From positions 1-29,159 of the forward strand of contig CAJTZE010000042.1 in the NCBI GenBank assembly GCA_910584265.1: a stretch of DNA of 29,159 bases, read 5' to 3'. The position numbers and the translations under genes are program-made. This document shows positions 1 to 7,144 of the stretch, piece by piece; position 1 is the first letter of the stretch, and every line of letters starts with the position of its first letter. Source of the stretch: an uncultured Dorea sp. (GTDB taxonomy: Bacteria > Bacillota > Clostridia > Lachnospirales > Lachnospiraceae). The notes below the pieces were generated by a model. It did no database searches. It had not been told where the DNA came from and saw nothing but the letters and a program-made list of their open reading frames with translations.

Positions 1-49
1 TGGGGGAGCCATCGGTCTTTTGAGGGGAGTATAAATAATTAATAAGGGG

Positions 50-74
50 TTGTAGGAAGTGCTTCTTCCTACAA
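50..74. repeat. Perfect 10-bp inverted repeat, possible terminator of a gene left of the window
   Basis: Arms TTGTAGGAAG and CTTCCTACAA enclose a five-base loop. No clear T-tract follows on either strand, so a terminator role is only possible. The rest of 1-232 is AT-rich, has a TATAAT-like hexamer at 82-87 without a good -35, and shows no coding sequence before the ribosome site of the next gene. Confidence 0.4.
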
Positions 75-232
75 GCATTAGTATAATATAGTATAAAGTA
101 AAATGCAAGAAAAAATTATAAAAATATTAACATTATTCCAATTTTTTCAAAATTTTCCATGAAAGTAATACATAGAAGCGGAAAAACAGGAAATAATAAA
201 GTCGTAACCAAATGGATTAGGAGGAAAAAATA

Positions 233-433
233 ATGGCAAACAATCAGAATTCTACAAATCAGAATGCATCTAATAGAAATGCATCAAGCCAGAATGCATC
301 CAACAAGAATGCGTCAAATCAGAACGCATCCAGCAAGAACGCATCTAATCAGAATGCTTCTAATAAGAATGCTTCTAATAAGAATGCGTCCAACCAGAAT
401 GCATCCAATAAGAACTGCAGCGATAACTATTAA
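233..433 (+). CDS. Small Asn/Ala/Ser pentapeptide-repeat protein (NxNAS), unknown function
   Basis: A 66-residue protein. After Met-Ala-Asn it is twelve consecutive five-residue units of form N/S-Q/K/R-N-A-S, ending with a variant unit that carries the only Cys, then Asp-Asn-Tyr. An AGGAGG site about 7 bases before the ATG and a strong terminator about 100 bases after the stop make it a monocistronic gene. The repeat units use different synonymous codons (gca, gcg, gct for Ala; tct, tca, tcc for Ser), which argues that selection keeps the protein repeat. There is no signal peptide or membrane segment. It is hydrophilic, basic (Lys/Arg at every other unit) and probably disordered. Similar Asn-rich low-complexity small proteins are known loosely from spore-forming Firmicutes, but I do not recognise a family and assign no function. 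Confidence 0.75.
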   Translation: MANNQNSTNQNASNRNASSQNASNKNASNQNASSKNASNQNASNKNASNKNASNQNASNKNCSDNY

Positions 434-535
434 ATGGAAAAAGGCAGAAAAAGCAGCATCGCCTAATGCTAACGCCACATAAGGAAGTAATTTGTATATA
501 CATCAAAATACAACTTTATGGGCGTTACAAAGGCG

Positions 536-585
536 GAAAGGCAGCGTAGAAGGCAAAAATGCTTTTTACGCTGTCCTTTCTTTGT
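536..585 (+). terminator. Rho-independent terminator after the NxNAS gene
   Basis: A long hairpin. Arm 536-554 pairs with 561-580 through GAAAGG/CCTTTC and CAGCGTA/TACGCTG, then a G-U-containing inner stem, with one bulged T at 574 and loop 555-560. It is followed by TTTGT. The stem of about 19 pairs is unusually long for a terminator. Confidence 0.75.
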
Positions 586-592
586 ATCACAG

Positions 593-620
593 TAAAAATA
601 AACCCCCCTGCTATGCAGGG
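593..620 (-). terminator. Terminator of the GRE/activase unit
   Basis: Read on the minus strand, CCCTGC-ATA-GCAGGG (620-606) is followed by GGG and then TTTATTTTT. It overlaps the last codons of the epimerase remnant and faces the terminator of the NxNAS gene, so the two units converge. Confidence 0.7.
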
Positions 621-868
621 AGGCCGCTGAAAAAGTAGATACCGCCGTCTATATTTGGTATAATGTAATTATCAAATACAGACAGTGGAAGATGGGTAAT
701 CTTCTTGAGATCAGATACAAGTTGAGGACCGAGGGTGACATTTTCTACATAAACACCGTCCATAACGTCGATATGTACAATGTCTGCTCCGGCACGTTCT
801 GCTTCTAATATCTAATCGCCGATTTTTGAGTGGTCACAGGCTAAAATTGATGCTGATACGTTTGGCAT
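611..868 (-). pseudogene. Ribulose-phosphate 3-epimerase-like remnant (internal amber stop, 3' truncated)
   Basis: Starting at the ATG at 868-866, the reading gives a typical epimerase N-terminus (SASILACD near residue 5, then AGADIVHIDVMDG around residues 26-38, including the conserved HIDVMDG strand). Codon 19 is TAG (814-812), where the family has an ordinary codon. Similarity stops after about residue 62 and the frame ends at TAG (613-611), codon 86, inside the terminator; intact family members are about 220 residues. The ATG lies 2 bases after the activase stop with an AGGAG site inside the activase end, so it was once the coupled last gene of this operon. The original substrate may have been a pentulose or hexulose phosphate. 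It is almost certainly non-functional as an epimerase. Confidence 0.8.
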
Positions 869-870
869 AA

Positions 871-1779
871 TTATTCTCCTATAGTAACAAAGAAACCGTT
901 TTTCTGGAAAATACCTGCTATTCTTTCCATTTCTGCATCAGAAGGTGGTTCAAGTTTGTTCATGGAATAATCCATATCAAGTTTATTGTATTTAGAAGCA
1001 CCTAACCGATGATATGGAAGCAGGCTGACATGACATCCGGGTGAATTCTTCAGTAAAAAGCCGATGGTATCCTGAATGTTTTTGCCGGTGTTATTGACAG
1101 TCGGTATAATAGGGATCCGTACCGTCACATCGGCGCCTGTCGCGGCCAGATTGCAATAATTATCCAGAATTAACTTGTTGGAAACGCCGGTATACTCTCT
1201 GTGACGATTTTTATCAATCAATTTCAAATCGTAGTAGAAATAATCTATATAAGGAAGCATTTTCTCATATACGCTCCATTCGGCGTAACCGCAGGTCTCA
1301 ATACAGGTAGAAATCTTTTGCTCTTTGCAGCTTTTAGCAACTTCATACACAAAATCGCCTTGGCAGGCAGCCTCGCCACCGGAAAATGTGACTCCTCCGC
1401 CAGATGCGAGATAGTAAGGTTTGTCTTTTATAATTTCCCAGACAACTTCATCAACAGTTCTTAAGTAGCCTGCCATAGTTAGCGCCTGGCTGTTACAAGT
1501 ATCAACACAGGTTCCGCATGAGAGACAGCTGCTGCGATTGATTTCTATACCGGTTTTACCAAAGGACAGCGCATGATTAGGACATGCTTTTACACATTGC
1601 TTACACCCGATGCACCTGGTCTTCCAGTACATGAGCTGGTAGATAGATTTCTGGGTTTCCGGGTTGGCGCACCATCTGCATTTTAAAGGGCAGCCTTTCA
1701 GGAATACGACAGTGCGTATTCCTGGGCCATCTTTGATAGCATAGCGTTCAATTTCACTAATAATTCCTTTTGTTTGCAT
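871..1779 (-). CDS. Glycyl-radical enzyme activating protein (radical SAM)
   Basis: 302 residues, the usual size of the PFL-activase family with a ferredoxin insert. The radical-SAM cluster is C30-x3-C34-x2-C37 (in KGCPLKCRWC). Two further 4Fe-4S motifs of form CxxCxxCxxxC lie at C56-C66 and C85-C95, typical of activases of diol-dehydratase-like enzymes rather than of pyruvate formate-lyase activase proper. The GGGVTFSGGEA stretch near residue 130 is the SAM-binding glycine motif. The protein cleaves SAM with a reduced cluster to abstract hydrogen from the glycine of its partner enzyme in the cytoplasm. It follows the GRE stop by 15 bases with a GAGGGGAAA ribosome site, so the two are co-transcribed. 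The function is strictly anaerobic. Confidence 0.93.
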   Translation of the reverse strand: MQTKGIISEIERYAIKDGPGIRTVVFLKGCPLKCRWCANPETQKSIYQLMYWKTRCIGCKQCVKACPNHALSFGKTGIEINRSSCLSCGTCVDTCNSQALTMAGYLRTVDEVVWEIIKDKPYYLASGGGVTFSGGEAACQGDFVYEVAKSCKEQKISTCIETCGYAEWSVYEKMLPYIDYFYYDLKLIDKNRHREYTGVSNKLILDNYCNLAATGADVTVRIPIIPTVNNTGKNIQDTIGFLLKNSPGCHVSLLPYHRLGASKYNKLDMDYSMNKLEPPSDAEMERIAGIFQKNGFFVTIGE

Positions 1780-1794
1780 GGCTTTCCCCTCGTT

Positions 1795-4218
1795 TTATAA
1801 ATCGTGTTCTGTTCTTGCGATGATGTCATCCTTTGTTTTTTCTTCCAGATCATTAAACAGTGCGCTATAGCCGGCAACACGAACAACCAAATCTTTATAT
1901 TTCTCCGGATTCTTTTTTGCATCCAGAAGAGTTTCTGTAGAAGTAACATTAAATTGTATATGCCATCCGCCCATAGCGAAGAAAGCGCGGATCAGATTGC
2001 TGACCTTTGCAAGCCCTTCATTTGTAACCATAACTGATGGAGCCAGACGGATGTTCAGAAGATTGCCTCCGGTAATCAGGTAGTTTGGCATCTTGGCAAC
2101 GGAATTCAGCACAGCAGTAGGACCAATGATATCCGTTCCGTGGAATGGTGAACATCCCTCGGATAATGGTTCTCCTGCCTTACGTCCGTCCGGAGTGGCG
2201 CCAACCGGCGCTCCCTGAGGAACATTGCCTGAAATCGTAGCAGTACATGGATAACTCAGACAGCCGATAGGACCGCGTCCAAGGCGCGCTGTCGGATATT
2301 TATCCTGCTCTTTCATAAATGTACGATAGATATCAGAACTGATCTTATCTACGTAATCGTCATCATTGCCGAATTTAGGGGCTTTATTTACCAGCATACG
2401 GCGAATGTTTTCGCCTTCGGCGCCATCGAAATTGCTCTTTAAGTATTTCATAAGCTCTGCAGGAGTCATACGTTTATCTTCAAAGATCAATTTTTTGATA
2501 GCGGCAAGGCTGTTGGCGGTATTTGTTATGCCTGTCTCCGGACCGGTAACCATATCGTAGATGCTTCCGCCTTCCTTGGCATTCTTGCCGCGCCCCAGAC
2601 AATCCTGAATCAATCCGGAGCAGAATGCATCCGGAACAACATCTTCGATCGCATAATCAATGCAATGCTCTCCGATAACTCTTAACTTAACTACATAAGC
2701 CATCTGTTCGTCATATGCAGCTCGCAATTCTTCGATACTGTTCATTTCAGCAAAGGTTTTGTCTTGTTTTAAAAGAGTGATTCCTGTATTCGGATCTGTT
2801 CCTCCGTTCATCGTGATTTCAAGAACCTTGGCAAAATTCGTAAAGCTCATACCGGCGCTTCTGTAACCAAACTTGCCCGGAATGATTGGCTCAATACAGC
2901 CAACGATGGCATAGTTGTTAGCATCTCTCGGTGTGACTCCGCGGCTGATCAGAGATGGGATCATCACACGATCACCGTGCATTGCAGGCATACCGAAACC
3001 GAGGCGGATTACTTCTGCACATTTCTTTAAGTATTCCGGCGGATTCTTTTCATTGTAACGCGCAGATACATTTGGCTGAGTTAAGCGAGTCATGCTTACG
3101 CTGTCCAGACAGATCATGGTAAGATCGTTCACCGCATCCTCGCCGTCCGGAGTGACGCCGCCCAAAGCAAGATTCTGGTAAGTTGGATCTCCGCCGGAGA
3201 AACGGGTGTGGCTCCATGGACGGATCTTAACTACGCCGAAAGCCTTGACCCAAAGGCAGGCAAGAAGTTCGGTTGCTGAGCCTTGAGAGATTCTTCCGTC
3301 TTCCAGATCTTTCTTATAAAATGGATACAAATACTGATCTAATCGTCCAAAGGACATGGAATGTCCATTGCTCTCTATCTGAGATAAGAGATGTGCAAAC
3401 CATACGGACTGTACACCTTCGTAAAAGGTTTCAACCGGATACTGAGGTACGCGCTCACAATTCCTGGCGAGTGCAAGAAGATCTTCCTTGCGTGCAGCAT
3501 CGGAAGTGTTCGCAGCTAATTCTCTTGCAAGAGCAGCATAACGATGCGCATAGTCAATCATTCCTTCGTAACAGATAATAACTGATTCGTAGAAAATGCG
3601 TTTGTGATGGCTGTCCGGATCACTCAAATCCAGAGCATCCAGATGTTCTTTTGCCTCATCGATAATGCCCTGTGCGCCGACCTTGATCATCTTCTCAAAA
3701 TCGAGCATAATGTGTCCGTCTCCGGATGTCATGTTGCCGTTGGCAGAGAGTACGTGGGCATTATAGGCATCCTTAACTTCTGCGGGAAGTGTTGCCTGGC
3801 AGCGGTCCTGTAAAGTTTTGCCTTTCCACCATTCTGCAATATCAAGAAGTTCTTCACGAACCTCCGGGTCAACAAGAAAACGATCGCCGGGGCGGGTAGG
3901 TAACGTATCAATCTCTTCGAAAAGCCAATTCACGCAGTACTCTGGGAAAATGGAAGCGGCTCTTAAGGATGCGGCGTGATTTCCGGCGAGGAGCTGTCCA
4001 TCTTCAATAAATATATCTATTTTATTCAGGATATTCTTGAATGCATAGGCGCGCCGCTTGATCATTGGCTCTGATGCATGCTCTATATATGCTTCTGTAA
4101 GATATCTGGCTCTCTGAACACATACCTTCTGCCTGGCATTGATAGAATCACTTTTAAGTTTCTCGATTCTAGATGAATGTATGGTGGCTACATTTTGATT
4201 ATGATATGTTTGATACAT
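1795..4218 (-). CDS. Glycyl radical enzyme, dehydratase/lyase type, substrate unknown
   Basis: 807 residues, full length for the PFL2/glycerol-dehydratase branch. The thiyl-radical Cys is C441 in VGCIEP, with E443 two residues on as general base. Pyruvate formate-lyase has two adjacent Cys instead, so this is not PFL. The radical site is G783 in RVAGYSA near the C-terminus. H169 and H286-S287 (NGHSMSFGR) match positions that contact polyol substrates in glycerol dehydratase. However, the GWHD stretch that follows the active Cys in glycerol, propanediol and choline enzymes (recalled, aligned by eye) reads GYRS here, so the Asp that binds the C2 hydroxyl appears replaced by S454. The substrate is therefore open: a diol, polyol, amino alcohol or sulfonate are all conceivable. 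It has its own promoter and a good GGAGGT site, and is paired with the activase. Confidence 0.93.
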   Translation of the reverse strand: MYQTYHNQNVATIHSSRIEKLKSDSINARQKVCVQRARYLTEAYIEHASEPMIKRRAYAFKNILNKIDIFIEDGQLLAGNHAASLRAASIFPEYCVNWLFEEIDTLPTRPGDRFLVDPEVREELLDIAEWWKGKTLQDRCQATLPAEVKDAYNAHVLSANGNMTSGDGHIMLDFEKMIKVGAQGIIDEAKEHLDALDLSDPDSHHKRIFYESVIICYEGMIDYAHRYAALARELAANTSDAARKEDLLALARNCERVPQYPVETFYEGVQSVWFAHLLSQIESNGHSMSFGRLDQYLYPFYKKDLEDGRISQGSATELLACLWVKAFGVVKIRPWSHTRFSGGDPTYQNLALGGVTPDGEDAVNDLTMICLDSVSMTRLTQPNVSARYNEKNPPEYLKKCAEVIRLGFGMPAMHGDRVMIPSLISRGVTPRDANNYAIVGCIEPIIPGKFGYRSAGMSFTNFAKVLEITMNGGTDPNTGITLLKQDKTFAEMNSIEELRAAYDEQMAYVVKLRVIGEHCIDYAIEDVVPDAFCSGLIQDCLGRGKNAKEGGSIYDMVTGPETGITNTANSLAAIKKLIFEDKRMTPAELMKYLKSNFDGAEGENIRRMLVNKAPKFGNDDDYVDKISSDIYRTFMKEQDKYPTARLGRGPIGCLSYPCTATISGNVPQGAPVGATPDGRKAGEPLSEGCSPFHGTDIIGPTAVLNSVAKMPNYLITGGNLLNIRLAPSVMVTNEGLAKVSNLIRAFFAMGGWHIQFNVTSTETLLDAKKNPEKYKDLVVRVAGYSALFNDLEEKTKDDIIARTEHDL

Positions 4219-4264
4219 AGTGATATCAACCTCCGTTTTAAAATATAAACTAATTTACAAACGT

Positions 4265-4293
4265 ATAATAGTACAAAAATAAATTTGTGTCAA
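4265..4293 (-). promoter_or_regulatory. Promoter of the GRE unit
   Basis: Minus strand TTGACA (4293-4288), 17-base spacer, TATTAT (4270-4265). Predicted start is near 4258, about 40 bases before the GRE ATG. A TTGTAAA motif (4260-4254) sits on the predicted start point. Confidence 0.75.
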
Positions 4294-4331
4294 TAATAGA
4301 AGTGAAAAATATTGTAGATTGTTGCATACTA

Positions 4332-4360
4332 TTGACAATATTTTAAAACAAATTTAGAAT
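4332..4360 (+). promoter_or_regulatory. Promoter-like sequence on the plus strand, no gene downstream
   Basis: TTGACA (4332-4337), 17-base spacer, TAGAAT (4355-4360). A start near 4367 would run through two TTTTACAA motifs to the hairpin at 4451-4492, giving an RNA of about 125 bases. There is no supported reading frame on that RNA. Confidence 0.4.
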
Positions 4361-4377
4361 ATACAAAACGAAAATGG

Positions 4378-4401
4378 TTTTACAAAATGATTATTTTACA
4401 A
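4378..4401. promoter_or_regulatory. Paired TTTTACAA operator-like motifs upstream of the GRE promoter
   Basis: TTTTACAA occurs at 4378-4385 and again at 4394-4401, offset 16 bases, and is the reverse complement of the TTGTAAAA motifs in the importer leader. It lies about 90 bases upstream of the GRE -35. A role as binding site for the locus regulator is inference. Confidence 0.4.
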
Positions 4402-4450
4402 TGAAGGTAAGTGAAAATGGAACAAAGAATTGCATTTTTCCTAAAAGAAT

Positions 4451-4492
4451 CTAAAATATCCCCTGCCTCTTTATGAGGTGGGGATATTTTAG
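4451..4492. terminator. Strong hairpin between esterase and GRE genes, probable terminator
   Basis: Outer stem of 13 pairs (CTAAAATATCCCC with GGGGATATTTTAG) and inner stem CCTC/GAGG. It lies just past the esterase stop, so it should end that minus-strand transcript. The T-rich outer arm could also let it act on a plus-strand RNA. Confidence 0.65.
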
Positions 4493-4507
4493 GTTACACA
4501 TGAAGAT

Positions 4508-5434
4508 CTACTTATTAAGTTGTTCTTTGAGGTATTCGGAGATGGTGCTCAGTGAGGCAAGTCCATCAGGGGTTACCATCTGTATAAAACCATGTGGAGC
4601 GCCTTCGAAATATGCCAGGCGTATATCCACACCGGCACATAGCAGCTTGCGTGCATATTTGAGATTATCTTCGAGCAGGAAATCACAGCTTCCAATCACA
4701 AGTAAAACAGGCGGTGTTTTTTCGGGGCTGGGATCAGAAAGCGGCGAAGCATATAAAGGATTGACAGCATCCATGTTATCCGGCAGATAGTATGCGAGGA
4801 TTGGATCGTTTTGTAGCTGTTCGATATCCAATATTTCTGTACCGACAACGGGATAACACAGCGCCATGCAATGAATCTTTGGTCCTGAATGATCGCGTAT
4901 GTAAAGTTCCAATCCTGCTGCAAGATTGCTGCCGGCTGAATCACCGCCGACTGCAAGTCTGCTTGCGTCTGCCCGATATTCCGGCGCCATACGCACGGCT
5001 TCCTGAAGTGCTGCAAAACAATCTTCAAGTGGTACGGGGTATCGATGTTCCGGGGATAGCCGGTAATCGAAATTGAATACAACACACTCGCCGGCATAAG
5101 CTATTTCTGCACACTCATATTCATAACATACATTACTTAACGTGGTAAAATTGCCGCCGTGAAAATATACGAACACAGGAAGTATACGGTCTGTTTTTGG
5201 TCTGTATACGATTCCGGTTCCTGTATAATCACCGTTCTGGTATTGTATCTCATAGCGTTCTACATCAGCGATAGGGTTGTTCTGATGCCAGCTTCTTAAT
5301 TGCGCGACTCTTGTTTCTACATAACGGCTTCTGGATATGTCGTCATAAGAGTCTGAGTCATATTCTGTAAATACCGGTAAGTTAGGAGTTAAAGTGCTTC
5401 CGTGCGGTTCAAACAGCATTTGATATTTGCTCAT
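4508..5434 (-). CDS. Alpha/beta hydrolase, hormone-sensitive-lipase (HSL) family esterase
   Basis: 308 residues. The HSL-type oxyanion motif is HGGN (92-95; usual HGGG). The nucleophile is S166 in GDSAG, with acid D251 and base H281 in PHGF, so the triad is complete. There is no signal peptide, so it should act in the cytoplasm on small acyl esters or a lactone. It starts 10 bases after the dehydrogenase stop with an AAAGGAGAG site, so the two form one unit. In this setting it might remove an acyl group from an imported sugar derivative or open a lactone made by the neighbouring dehydrogenase; both are inference. Confidence 0.85.
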   Translation of the reverse strand: MSKYQMLFEPHGSTLTPNLPVFTEYDSDSYDDISRSRYVETRVAQLRSWHQNNPIADVERYEIQYQNGDYTGTGIVYRPKTDRILPVFVYFHGGNFTTLSNVCYEYECAEIAYAGECVVFNFDYRLSPEHRYPVPLEDCFAALQEAVRMAPEYRADASRLAVGGDSAGSNLAAGLELYIRDHSGPKIHCMALCYPVVGTEILDIEQLQNDPILAYYLPDNMDAVNPLYASPLSDPSPEKTPPVLLVIGSCDFLLEDNLKYARKLLCAGVDIRLAYFEGAPHGFIQMVTPDGLASLSTISEYLKEQLNK

Positions 5435-5444
5435 TATCTCTCCT

Positions 5445-6497
5445 TTATTCGTGGATGATTACTGCTTTGATGCATTCATCAGGTTTGGTTGCGGCAAGTT
5501 CGAAAGCCTCTGGAATCTCTTCAAATTTAAAACGATGAGTGATCATTGCTTTTCCATCTACTCTGCCGTCGGCAAGCCAGCGGATAGCAGTAGGAAAATC
5601 ACCTGCATAATCAATGGAACCATTATAGGTAAGTTCTTTCCAGTTAAATTCATAAATATCTATAACGGCATCTTTGCCTGGCCAGCCTACCTGTACGAGG
5701 GTTGAACCTCTTTTGGCCGCATAAACCATCTGGTTCTGAATGGTAGCAATACCTGTAACTTCAAATAATACGTCAAAGGCATAGCTTGGAATCTCCGTGG
5801 CTCCGGATTGGATCACTGCGCTCGCTCCGCGCTCCATAGCCAGTTTGAGTCTGGCAGCGCTGATGTCGATCATAGTGACAGTGGCAGCGCCGGATGCAAG
5901 AGCACACTGCATTACGAGCATACCGATCGGACCTGCGCCAAAGATTGCAACATCTTTGCCTCTGAGATCCCCGGCGCGTCTGACTGCATGTACGGCTACG
6001 GCAGTTGGCTCCGCCAATGCAGCAACATCGAAATCCATATCGTCCGGAATTACATGAAGCATATGCTCAGGAACGGCCAGAAAATCTCTCATGGCGCCTT
6101 CGCCGTGACCTCCTTTAGCTTTGCCGAAATTGTGATAATCATTACTTGCTGTGAAATAAAAATCATCGCAGATGTTATATCGTCCGCTTGTGCAGTTTGC
6201 ACAGTGTTGGCAATAGATTCCGGGTTCGATTACAACGTGCTGGCCTGCATGCAGATTGCTGACTTTTTTGCCTGTTTCTGTGATGATTCCGCTGCATTCA
6301 TGACCTACGGTGCAAGGCTCGTCCATGGCTCTTTTGCCCATAAAACCTGTTGTATAGGTTCTGAGTTCAGAACCACAGATGGAATTGGCCATAGGTTTGA
6401 TTAAAACATCGTGGTCCCCTAAAACCGGCATATCTTCCTCAACGAGAAAGAATTTGCGGTCCATTCCCAACCAAAAGCTGCGATTTTTGTTCATCAT
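5445..6497 (-). CDS. Zinc-dependent medium-chain alcohol/polyol dehydrogenase
   Basis: 350 residues, sorbitol/threonine-dehydrogenase-like MDR fold. Catalytic zinc ligands are C41 (SICGSE) and H66-E67 (GHE). A structural-zinc lobe with four Cys lies at about 95-109 (YCQHCANC...NIC). The Rossmann motif GAGPIG is near residue 190. The expected reaction is NAD(P)-dependent oxidation of a secondary alcohol of a polyol or sugar acid, or the reverse. It is the first gene of a two-gene unit with a consensus promoter and an AAGGAGG site. Two adjacent ATGs (6497, 6494) are possible starts. It is divergent from the importer, which supports a shared substrate; the exact substrate is not visible. Confidence 0.9.
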   Translation of the reverse strand: MMNKNRSFWLGMDRKFFLVEEDMPVLGDHDVLIKPMANSICGSELRTYTTGFMGKRAMDEPCTVGHECSGIITETGKKVSNLHAGQHVVIEPGIYCQHCANCTSGRYNICDDFYFTASNDYHNFGKAKGGHGEGAMRDFLAVPEHMLHVIPDDMDFDVAALAEPTAVAVHAVRRAGDLRGKDVAIFGAGPIGMLVMQCALASGAATVTMIDISAARLKLAMERGASAVIQSGATEIPSYAFDVLFEVTGIATIQNQMVYAAKRGSTLVQVGWPGKDAVIDIYEFNWKELTYNGSIDYAGDFPTAIRWLADGRVDGKAMITHRFKFEEIPEAFELAATKPDECIKAVIIHE

Positions 6498-6526
6498 AAA
6501 TACCTCCTTATCGTAATTAAGTAATT

Positions 6527-6543
6527 GACAGCGCCTTGCTGTC
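6527..6543. promoter_or_regulatory. Perfect palindrome in the dehydrogenase leader
   Basis: GACAGC and GCTGTC flank GCCTT. It lies between the predicted transcript start near 6561 and the ribosome site near 6505, so it could be an operator or a leader hairpin. Confidence 0.45.
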
Positions 6544-6567
6544 GAGTATTGAGTTGTGTTGTACTAA

Positions 6568-6596
6568 ATTATAGATTTGAAGAAAATGTTTGTCAA
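6568..6596 (-). promoter_or_regulatory. Promoter of the dehydrogenase/esterase unit
   Basis: Minus strand TTGACA (6596-6591), 17-base spacer, TATAAT (6573-6568): a perfect housekeeping consensus. The leader is about 63 bases. Confidence 0.8.
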
Positions 6597-6834
6597 CAGA
6601 TTTTTAAATTAATAAAGTAATAATAAAATAGATACTTTGAAAGCATAGAAAGTTTTTTTGTTGTAAGAAAATAAATAAAAATATACAAATAAAAAGTATA
6701 TAACAAATGGGATGTCGCAATTTCTTTTGTTTGATTAAGTGAGCGTGAAAGCCTCAAAACAAATGAAATATTTGGAATTTTAGACAAAAAATTACAAATA
6801 GTATTGAAAAATACAAAAAGTATTGACATTTATA

Positions 6835-6862
6835 TTGACATTTAAATAATTTTGAATATAAT
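6835..6862 (+). promoter_or_regulatory. Promoter of the ABC importer operon
   Basis: TTGACA (6835-6840), 16-base spacer, TATAAT (6857-6862). A second TTGACA lies at 6823-6828 and an AGTATTGA at about 6800, so the -35 region looks tandemly repeated. The predicted start near 6869 leaves a leader of about 275 bases. The stretch 6600-6834 is very AT-rich with several ACAAAT words and contains no gene. Confidence 0.75.
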
Positions 6863-6866
6863 AAAC

Positions 6867-6951
6867 GTAAAGGTGTTATACAAATGTTAAAAATGTTTTG
6901 CGCGTAGCGATGGACATGAAATAGATGTAAGGGTGTTTTGTAAAATGTTAA
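6867..6951 (+). repeat. Two imperfect 24/25-base direct repeats in the importer leader
   Basis: Copies at 6867-6890 and 6927-6951 share GTAA(A/G)GGTGTT and AAATGTTAA, with a centre reading ATAC in one and TTGTA in the other. They are exactly 60 bases apart and start at the predicted transcript start, a typical place for a roadblocking repressor. The regulator role is inferred. Confidence 0.55.
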
Positions 6952-6966
6952 CGTGTGGAACAGCGG

Positions 6967-6991
6967 TTTGTAACTTGAACTGTTTTGTAAC
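6967..6991 (+). promoter_or_regulatory. Further TTTGTAAC motif pair in the importer leader
   Basis: TTTGTAAC occurs at 6967-6974 and 6984-6991, about 1.6 helical turns apart. It resembles the motifs near the GRE promoter on the opposite strand. A short hairpin GTTGGT/ACCAAC follows at 7081-7096. Confidence 0.4.
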
Positions 6992-7144
6992 GAGTTTATT
7001 CTTACTTTAACGGGTGAGAATAATTTCTTGGAGGCTAGTATTCTGTCGAAAACAGTTTGTTACAAGAACATTTGGAAATGGTTGGTACAAACCAACATTA
7101 ACTATTTACTTTTACTAAAAAACAATTCACACAAGGAGGACATT

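Noticed and set aside
263..415. 15-base periodic repeats as a CRISPR array
   Set aside because: The period is a coding pentapeptide without unique spacers; no cas genes are present.
233..433. Asn-Ala-Ser units as N-glycosylation sites
   Set aside because: The protein has no export signal and bacterial N-glycosylation of such a sequon is not expected here.
264..482. 72-codon frame overlapping the NxNAS gene in another frame
   Set aside because: It has no ribosome site and is only the repeat read out of frame (Met/Arg/Ile-rich).
1795..4218. Annotation as pyruvate formate-lyase
   Set aside because: The active site is Cys-Ile-Glu, not the Cys-Cys pair of PFL.
5808..6404. 198-codon frame on the plus strand across the zinc dehydrogenase
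   Set aside because: It is antisense to a gene with complete motifs and lacks a ribosome site and homology-like motifs.
7028..7144. N-terminal extension of the binding protein or a riboswitch
   Set aside because: The extension would hide the lipoprotein signal, and I see no known riboswitch core in the leader.
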